The translations under genes were made by a program, and so were the position numbers. The notes beneath the pieces were generated by a model. The model did no database searches and was not told where the DNA came from. It was given only the letters and a program-made list of their open reading frames with translations. Positions 49,592 through 64,000 of a stretch of 64,000 nucleotides of DNA are shown here, one piece after another; within the stretch, counting starts at the first letter, position 1; every line of letters starts with the position of its first letter. This DNA is from Pagrus major (taxonomy: Eukaryota; Chordata; Actinopteri; Spariformes; Sparidae), in assembly GCF_040436345.1 (NCBI RefSeq), contig NC_133227.1:22628671-22692670 (forward strand). The letters run 5' to 3'.

Positions 49592-52500
49592 CTAACATAT
49601 TTAGTCCTGATTGTTTACAGTGTATACACACACATCTGTGCTGAAACTATTTATTTGGCAGCGTAGTTCAAAGTGATGAGTATCACTGCAGGTTAAAAGG
49701 ATCTCATGCCACCATTTCACTGCTCTGTGTTTCTTGCAGAGGTCATTCACGAGGAGCATCAGATATACAACCCACAGACATTGTGAGTGTTAAGTTTTTG
49801 TTTTACGTTCTCACGCCGTGTTGGCAGGTGGCTGTGTCCGTTGTGAACATCGATTACAGATATTGTGATCGGGTTATGATTCCTGATTCCTGGGGATGAT
49901 CATTTTTTTTGCATCACAATTTTAATTTTCACAGAAAAAGACACATTAACATCATGATGACGTGAGCGCTGTTTGAAGTCCGTACCAGAAAAACATATTT
50001 TCGTACATATAGAGAACAAGATTTGTAGGCCGGGACATTTTGTTACACTTACATTGACTTTATCAAAACTATCACGCAAAAAAACTTGATTTTGATTAAT
50101 TGTTCAACTCTAGTTATTATAACGTAGTACGTAGTACAAAAAAGTAGACCCGACCTATTCACCTGGCGGCCCGTGGGCCAAATACCGCCCTTTTACAATC
50201 TTATTGCGGCCCTTTGATCCTTTTGTTTGGAGGCTAATTAGCACATTTAATAGTTTTAGTCGAGGGAATTTAAGAGAATCAAACTGACAACCTTCTTCTT
50301 TACTACTTTTTCCTCTACTTTTGTAAATATGTTTCTTGTTTCAATTGTCAAAACTCATAAACAAAGCGGAGAGAAAAAAAAGCGCAATGTTTTAACACAT
50401 TTAAATTCTGAGCTTTACAGGTCAGACGTAGCGAAAGTTTAAGTCTGGCGCCTGACGCTTCACATGCGCTTCACAAGTGTATAAGTGTGAAGCAGACCGA
50501 TGAGTCACGAAACACATGATTTCACAGACAGATTGTGAAATAACCCCCCCGGGGTCAAGCCAAACACACTTGAAAGAGAAAATAAAGATGGAGAATTAAG
50601 TTTTGTGAAAGTGTTGACATTAAGATGCTATCTTATCTCGACAGCCAACGCGAGGGAAGCAGGTTTGCTGTGACGCGATCAAAAACAGGTAAATAAACAC
50701 GTCACCGCAGCCTCAGATAATGTGTCTGATGATGAGTGATAATTTTGTTGTGTCTGTCTTCTCGTCCTCAAACTTTGACTTGTGTTTTTCAGTCACCAGA
50801 GAGAATCAGATACCTACAACCACAATGTATGTATATTACAACACACACCATCTAATCTAATTTCATCACAGCGCCGCTAATCTGTGACACAACGTCTGAA
50901 TGAAGAAACAGTCGCGCTCGTATAATATAAATTTAGATCCAGCCTTAGTGATGTCTTTGTTTAAAAGCACTCTAACGAACGAAACGAAAGGCTAACGAAC
51001 ATCTAAAGATACACCAGTGTACCACGCTACGTAGCTAACTGATGAATCTCAGTTGATGAAGGTTCTCAGTCATCCAGGTCATGGTAAATCTAGGTGCTGT
51101 ATCGTAGGCAACTGGACTTGTTTCAGTTTCTTGAAGACGTTTCATCCAAGAGGCGTCTTCAGTTCTAACTAACTGGAGGGGAGCTGCAGGCTTTTAAACA
51201 GAGTTGTTAAGTTTAACAACCATTCACACCTGGGCCTTGAAACTCCCATGAAGGCCGGTTTGACCAACGACCCACACGTGTCCTTAACGACTCTGTGAGG
51301 ACACTCCCACACAGAGTTTAAAAGCCTGCAGCTCCCCTCCAGTTAGTCAGAACTGAAGTAGCCTCTTGGATGAGAGCTGACACAAGTCCAGTTGCCTACA
51401 ACACAGCGCCTAGATTTAATGAATCTTAGCTGTGATTGATGGTTGGACATCACGACATTACTGGTTGAAATTGGTTGTATCAAGTCTACAGTATGTAACC
51501 ACACGTCATATTATGTTTTTACAGGAAGAAAACATGATATACATACAATTATTTTGGCATATTTTATTAAAAAAGTTCTCAATACGATCAGGGATGTGAT
51601 CTAAAAGGGCCGAAGAGCATCTTTAACGCGTGTCAGGCTGAAATCTCATTTCGAAACTCTTGCACAACTGAACTTTGACACAACTCTATGGAGCAACGCA
51701 CTGTATTGGCTAATCAGACAAATGTAACAGCACATTCCAGTTAGAATATTCTGCTAAACTTCATTTTATTGCCACAACCGAGGATAAAAATGATTACTGC
51801 TGTGATAAAATCTTGTCTCTTAGTATTATAAATTAATAGCAGAACAGTGTTTTTGGCATCTCATAAGCCTTTAATATGGTGTATGTGTATATATGTTTCT
51901 TTATAGTTGAAAACTTTGGAAAATGTTTTATTCTTTTTACTTTTTTCCAGAGTGAGTCTTTGGATTCAGTACAGAGCTGGAGAGATGTGATTAGCTTAGC
52001 TTAGCATAAAGACTGGAAGCAGGGGGAAACAGCTAGCCTGGTTTTATCTAAAGTAAAAAAATATATACACCTACCACCAACTCAAAATATCACTAGTTAA
52101 CACATTTTATCTCCACAAATGTAAACAACAATTAAGGAGAGTACGTGTCGGAACTATTTCTTCAGCGTATTCATCCGCTCACCCATTGTCACTGTGCTTG
52201 GCTATTGTTTGTCAAGAAATAGTTCCAGCACATAACTCACAAATTGTAGTTTTAACATCAATTAGATAAAATGTGTTAATTAAAGAGCTTTTAATGTGTT
52301 TTTTTCTACCACTCTAACACTAATTCATCTGTTTGTTTGTTTTTTAGTGAAACTCGTAATGAATCTTCACCAGGTGAGCTCACTGTGTCTTTTTTTTTGA
52401 AGGTTTAAAACAAAGAATTTGAGTTTATTGTGATGTAATCTAAGATTTCAACACCAACTGCAGTACTGGCTTTTATGCTTCACACATTTGAGGTGAACTG

Positions 52501-54472
52501 ATAACATTCACATTACATAAAAAGCTGACTTTCATGCCAGGAGGTCAAGGTGATGGTGGTGGCGGTGGTACACCTTGGCCAGAAGGCTGCTGAGCGTAGT
52601 GACCGCCGTTCAAGAATAGCTTTGAGAAACCACGTCAGGACTTCTTCAGCTCGGTTAGTGGCGACCAAGTGGTTTTTGAGCCCAAACATGACCAGACCTT
52701 AAGCACAGCATTGTCAAAATTATAAAAATGGAGCCTGAAGAAACATAAAGATAAGCATAAAGAAAGTTTGAACCTATCCGTGGATTGCAGAAACATTTGC
52801 TCTGGCGATCGGGTTGCGATGATCCATCAGAAGAGTTTTAAGAATCAGAATCAGAATCAGAATTACTTTTATTGCCAAGTAAGTTTTCACATACGAAGGT
52901 CTGTAGGTGCAAAAACAACAAACAATACTAAAAATAATTTAAAAAAATATACTAAAAACATAAATATAAATGAAAAATGGAGATTTTAAATAGGTGTAAG
53001 GATAACCAGATTTATACAGTAGTGGAAAAAGTTCTGACCTGGATGTGAAGGTCAAAGTAGAGATGGATATGAGCAAAATAAAAGTGTCTGTTGACTGAAA
53101 CTTACATTAACGTTGAATCACTTTGTATTACAGCTACAATTGACAACCAGTCAAGCTATGGAAACATTAGAGATTGTAAGTTTACACTTGATACACGATA
53201 AACACATTGAATCAACATTTATTTTCATGTATTTATCATCATATAAATACATCACTGCCGTGCCCTCGTTATGATCTGTTTCACTCTGTGTTGCTGCAGC
53301 TCACACAGGAAGCCTGGAACACACATATGTGTGAGTATTTAAGCTCCTTTCACACACGTTCTCATTGGAAACAGAACCTTTAGGTTCTTTTTTTTGCAAA
53401 TGGTTCAGTTCTGTTCAGATGTGGAGAGACTGAGAATACACTTATTTAATTTTCTTTTAAAAAATCACCAGATTTCAGTCATTTCTCATAGAAATCAACT
53501 GATCAGCTGCGTCCGTAGTATAAAATACCAGAGAGGAAACATTGTCTGTAGCTCACCAGCTGCTACGGTAACTTACAAAGACAGTACATATACTGAATAA
53601 ATGAGTAAATACTGAGTATTTCTACTACATTTATTTTGACTATATTCTCTTTACTTTGCAAATTTCAATTAATATAATATGCACAATCTAATTTAACTAA
53701 CAATTTATGTTTTGTCGTAGGTTTAGATTAACATCAGCGCATAAAATAATCAAGATTAGGTTTAAACTTTATCAGCTAATCATCTGTTTATAAAAAGTTT
53801 AATGCTCGTGTTTTTGTTCAGAGATCCACTCCCGATGTCACTGTATGAAAATGAAGAACAGAATAAAAAGAGGATATCTGGTGAGCATTGTTCCATGTTC
53901 TTCTGAATCGTACCCTTAAATAAAAACGACATAAAATGAATTCAAAGATGATATTTTTTTGCCCTCTGCATGTTTTTATAGATCCCGATGAAAGTCCCAG
54001 TGTGTATGCAAACCTCCCATCACCAGATGGTGAGCTCAATCATTGTGTCTGATTAAAAATAAGAGGTTTAATTGTCGTACTGCAGGCTGAGTCGTAGGAA
54101 TGTGAAAGATAATAACCGACATTGAACCTGTTGTTTCATCAAACAGATGAGGACGACTACGAGAACTCTGACTTCCTGAAGCAGCAGGAGGGTGAGTGTC
54201 ACAAACAGCATTTTTTTGAAAACTATATTTTATATTTTTTTGATATAACGTTTGATAAAATGTGAAGATTTGCCATTATATTATATTTAAAAACTGTTGT
54301 CAATTAAATGTAAGACTTATAAATACCTTCTCAGGAGTTTAAGGAGAATAAATTCAATGACTTTTAAGACTTTTCCAGGCCTGCAGATTACCTGACAGTA
54401 AAATATGAACCATTATTTTTTTTTTTAGCAATAGACGAGCCTGATTATGTGAATGAAAACGGGGAGTGCTGA
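48689..54472 (+). CDS. lat2: LAT2/NTAL-like transmembrane adaptor
   Basis: LAT2 is a palmitoylated raft adaptor of B, mast and myeloid cells; once phosphorylated it recruits GRB2. Eleven exons: 48689-48791, 49740-49782, 50645-50688, 50793-50826, 52348-52373, 53134-53175, 53300-53330, 53822-53880, 53982-54029, 54147-54191, 54429-54472. All are GT-AG and phase-consistent, giving 172 residues. Residues 7-26 form one membrane helix after a very short outer segment. Cys27 and Cys30 (CLRC) match the palmitoylation motif of LAT2 (CVRC). Five YxN motifs follow: Tyr92 (YGN), Tyr116 (YEN), Tyr136 (YAN), Tyr148 (YEN), Tyr165 (YVN). DDYENSDFLKQQE and DEPDYVNENGEC parallel the human C-terminus (EDYQNS, GEPDYVNG). 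It lacks the LAT PLC-gamma site YLVV. The protein is shorter than human LAT2 (243). Exons 3 to 5 are the least certain. Poly(A) signal AATAAA is at 54593-54598. Confidence 0.82.
48806..48865 (+). repeat. (TATATC)n / (TA)n tract
   Basis: ATATCTATATCTATATCTAT then ATATATAT, just after the first LAT2-like exon. The open frames across it are read-through from the exon. Confidence 0.9.
49542..49587 (+). repeat. (TA)n microsatellite
   Basis: About 23 TA units in intron 1 of the LAT2-like gene. Confidence 0.95.
51086..51417. mobile_element. Fold-back element with about 115-base arms
   Basis: The left arm (AAATCTAGGTGCTGT, GTAGGCAACTGGACTTGTTT, CATCCAAGAGGC, TAACTGGAGGGGAGCTGCAG, GCTTTTAAAC) recurs inverted at 51303-51417. 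The middle is about 100 bases with no coding capacity. It lies in the intron between exons 4 and 5 of the LAT2-like gene. Confidence 0.85.
51991..52012 (-). repeat. Dispersed TTTATGCTAAGCTA motif, copy 4 (inverted)
   Basis: TTAGCTTAGCTTAGCATAAAGA is the reverse complement of the motif at 2549 and 8689. It is followed by CAGGGGGAAACAGCTAGCCTGG, which mirrors AGGCTAGCTGTTCCCCCTTG at 2522, so the full repeat is at least 50 bases. Confidence 0.65.
52841..52895 (+). mobile_element. GAATCAGAATCAGAATTACTTTTATTG repeat tail
   Basis: Three AATCAG units followed by AATTACTTTTATTGCCAAGT, a form that ends many interspersed copies in fish genomes. In an intron of the LAT2-like gene. Confidence 0.5.
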
Positions 54473-54599
54473 TGACGACGCGACTGGAAACGGCAGACAA
54501 CAACAACAATCTGCTCTCTTCAACTTTGTTTTTTGAACTAACTGTAAAAGTGTGTTTTATATTTCTGCGATGTTTTAATGTACAGCTGTGGGAATAAAA

Positions 54600-55250
54600 T
54601 GCTCATGGACTGCTCATGATTGTGATGGAAACTGAGGCTGCCATCTAGTGGTGAAAAATCCATAGACCTATACAATGCAAAAGCAAACAAATGAGATAAA
54701 GAAGAGCTTATAGTCAAAATGTAAAGTATTAAAGAATTGGTGAGCTTTATATTTTAAGGAGGATAAGTGAATGACTTCCTCCACATTATCAGATTATCTG
54801 ACAGTAATGTTACTGACCTGTGCCAACTTTTTACTCCAACGGTGCAAGAAATACCATAATGTAAAATACACTCTGCCACAAATATACTGAATATACTAAA
54901 TATATATACATGTTCATGTTCTGTATTCAAAATGCTACTTGAAGCAACTATAGATGTATCAAATGTTTTTTGTTGTTAGCCAACAGTAAAAAACAAAAAA
55001 CAAAGACTGTAATAATAAAAAGAGAGAGAGAAAGAATTTTTGTGGACTATGAGAGGAATGATTATTTTCAGTCAGGCAGTCACAGAGGACATCCATGGGG
55101 GAGGGGGTTCTGGGTTGGGTCCTTGGGTCAGTACAGTCAGGTACGTTGGGCTAATGTGTTATGACACCACTGTACGGTGAGTTGCCGTTTCATACAGAGC
55201 CCTCGAGTAAGAAGAATCAGTCAGAGAAAAGTTTTTACACAGAGACGGTT
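54600..55250. other. Gap between convergent LAT2-like gene and pgk1
   Basis: Contains no gene. The transcripts end toward each other with poly(A) signals at 54593 (plus) and 55251 (minus), leaving about 650 bases. Confidence 0.5.
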
Positions 55251-55884
55251 TTTATTATCCTGAACAGATCAGTCAGAACAACCAGAGAAGACGGATGACA
55301 AGAGCCGATGGCGATAGTTAGTGTGGACAGACAGAAAATATAACGTCTAGGTACACACGCACACATCACATGAACCGTTTCAATATATATATATATACTG
55401 TATGAGGGTGGTGCGGTGACGTTACCAGGGTGGCTATGCAAAAGTGACGTAGCAACACACACATTCACACACAGTAGTGTCTCAGCAGGAAAATTCAGCA
55501 TCCGAGCAAAATAAACAGCTTCCACCTCATCGAGCCATTTGATCCGTTTCTGTCTCCATTAGCCGTCACGTGACTTGTAATCCCAGCAGATTGACTTGAT
55601 GAGTTTCATCAGCGTGTTAAAAGTAAGGCAGAAGAAGGCTCTTCTTGTTACAGACAGCGGGTGAAAGAAAACAATCCTCCTGTGAGTCACAGCTTCGAAA
55701 CAAAGACTGAACATGAGATTAAATGGCAGGTGAGGCAGGTGTGGCTGTTTCTGCACACTGAGGAGGTTTCAGGAGTAAACAGCAGTCTGGCTGAGTAGCG
55801 ACACACCTCTCTCACACATACACGCGAGGTACATACGCACTTCCACACACGCAAAAACACACACCAGCAGGCTGATGGGGAGGT
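55251..55884 (-). other. pgk1: pgk1 3' UTR
   Basis: Lies between the pgk1 stop (55885-55887) and a minus-strand AATAAA (TTTATT on plus at 55251-55256). Includes a short TA tract near 55384. Confidence 0.55.
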
Positions 55885-62836
<6,952 letters not shown>

Positions 62837-64000
62837 CTGAGGGACAGAAAGACACAAGAAAGAGTTTAGAGAAGAAGAGAGGAGGACGGAGACGAACAGA
62901 AAGAAAGAAGTAGTGTGTCTCTGTGAAGTTTGTATCTCACAAGAGATCAGTTATCATTTGAGGAACTACTGGTAAGCAGATGAAAACAATTTGACTGTTT
63001 CTAAGCGAGGGACTCTCTTTATTATTATTCTTTATTCTTTTTAATTCTTTCTCAAAGTGTTCAGTATTTATTAATTAAAAGCCATATTTCCATTTTATTT
63101 CAACAGCAGTGTTGGGTGAAAATCACTGTTGTGAGCAGCTGCTGCATCGGTTTCATTATCTTTCTATAAAAAAGATTCAAAGCATGTTTCAGTGTGTTTT
63201 TTGTCACTAAATTAAGGTGTTTCTGCTCCTTTTCTGGGGCCTTTAGGTGCATCTGTTCAAGTATGTGTGTCCGTACGATCAGTCAGTCATTGTGGATCAG
63301 GTTCCTGCTGCACTTTAACAGGCAGAGGTCAAGACTGTGTGACTGAAGGGCAGAAAAAGGTTAAGAGAGCTCTTCAGTGTCGTTTAAATGTCAGATGAGC
63401 GCTGCACGCTTCGTTACTGCCTCCTACATTTTCCCCTCAGTCCGCATGACAGATACAGTTAGAGAATAAAAACTGCTGTGTTAGAAAGGATACTTGTATT
63501 TGTTATGGTGCCTCTTTTATACTTATGGAGCTGGGACAAACTTACTAAGTTTTGTTTGACTCAACCAGTGAGATTATATAAACTCTGTCACTGAGAAATG
63601 TTCATATAATGAACTAAAAATAGAGTTTCCTGTCTGATACAGTAGAGCTGTACAGTAGAAACCAGCCCACCAGGCCACATACCAGTCAGGCCTCTCAGGA
63701 CAGGAAAAGCAACACGTCCAGCCAGGACAACCCGCTGACCTTCAGGATAAATGTCAGCAGGTCAAAGCTGCAGAGTCACTCCAGGACCAACATTCATACA
63801 GTGTCTGAGGAGCTGAGTGTGGATCTGTAGCTATATCAGACCATCTGTAGTAGCATAATGAACGAGAAACTCATAGGCTGAAACGCTGAGGTGATTTCAG
63901 AAACAACCAGTCTCTGCACCACTCCTGACTATGACATCATCAGATGGTGACGCAGCTATTTCAGAGGGACACTGCAGCTGGAGTGACTGTGCGTTTTCCT
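62837..64000 (-). other. pgk1: pgk1 intron at the right edge
   Basis: Upstream of the exon at 62733-62836. I searched for the preceding pgk1 exon (LLENLRFH region) and found none, so the intron continues beyond the window. Confidence 0.5.

Noticed and set aside
51952-51990. Possible extra exon of the LAT2-like gene after TTTTTTCCAG
   Set aside because: In the required phase it reads to a stop within 40 bases and has no suitable donor.

Overview
The window is nuclear DNA from a ray-finned fish, most likely a percomorph. Evidence: every gene is split by GT-AG introns (many only 80-300 bp), the proteins are typical vertebrate orthologues, and the gaps are full of teleost-style short inverted-repeat transposons and microsatellites. 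No bacterial, viral or organellar genes were seen, and no RNA gene could be supported.

Layout, left to right. (1) An unrecognised three-exon gene on the minus strand (1-1407) that runs off the left edge. (2) rabgef1 (Rabex-5, a Rab5 exchange factor), plus strand, complete coding region 5832-9206, with a promoter and non-coding first exon near 3060-3447. (3) kcnj6 (GIRK2 potassium channel), minus strand, coding exons 12696-13048 and 16243-17140, convergent with rabgef1; its 5' exon was not found. (4) About 14 kb of repeat-rich DNA (17.2-31.7 kb). (5) kctd7 (BTB-domain protein), minus strand, four coding exons 31757-38331 with a CpG-rich promoter. (6) A myosin regulatory light chain, best matched to myl10, plus strand, seven exons 40789-44387 with a TATA box. 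(7) A LAT2/NTAL-like adaptor, plus strand, eleven very small exons 48689-54472. (8) The 3' two thirds of pgk1 (phosphoglycerate kinase), minus strand, seven exons 55885-62836; its first exons lie beyond the right edge.

The genes do not form a pathway. They are a syntenic block: RABGEF1 and KCTD7 are neighbours in human (7q11.21), and LAT2 and MYL10 are also on human chromosome 7, whereas KCNJ6 is on 21q in human. KCNJ6 sitting between rabgef1 and kctd7 is therefore the main rearrangement seen here.

Exon boundaries were set by hand from splice signals, reading-phase continuity and remembered family sequence; no alignment was run. I found no convincing new biological system. The items most worth a second look are the unrecognised left-edge gene, the modular YxN exons of the LAT2-like adaptor, the in-frame N-terminal extension of kctd7, and several nested or fold-back transposons in introns.
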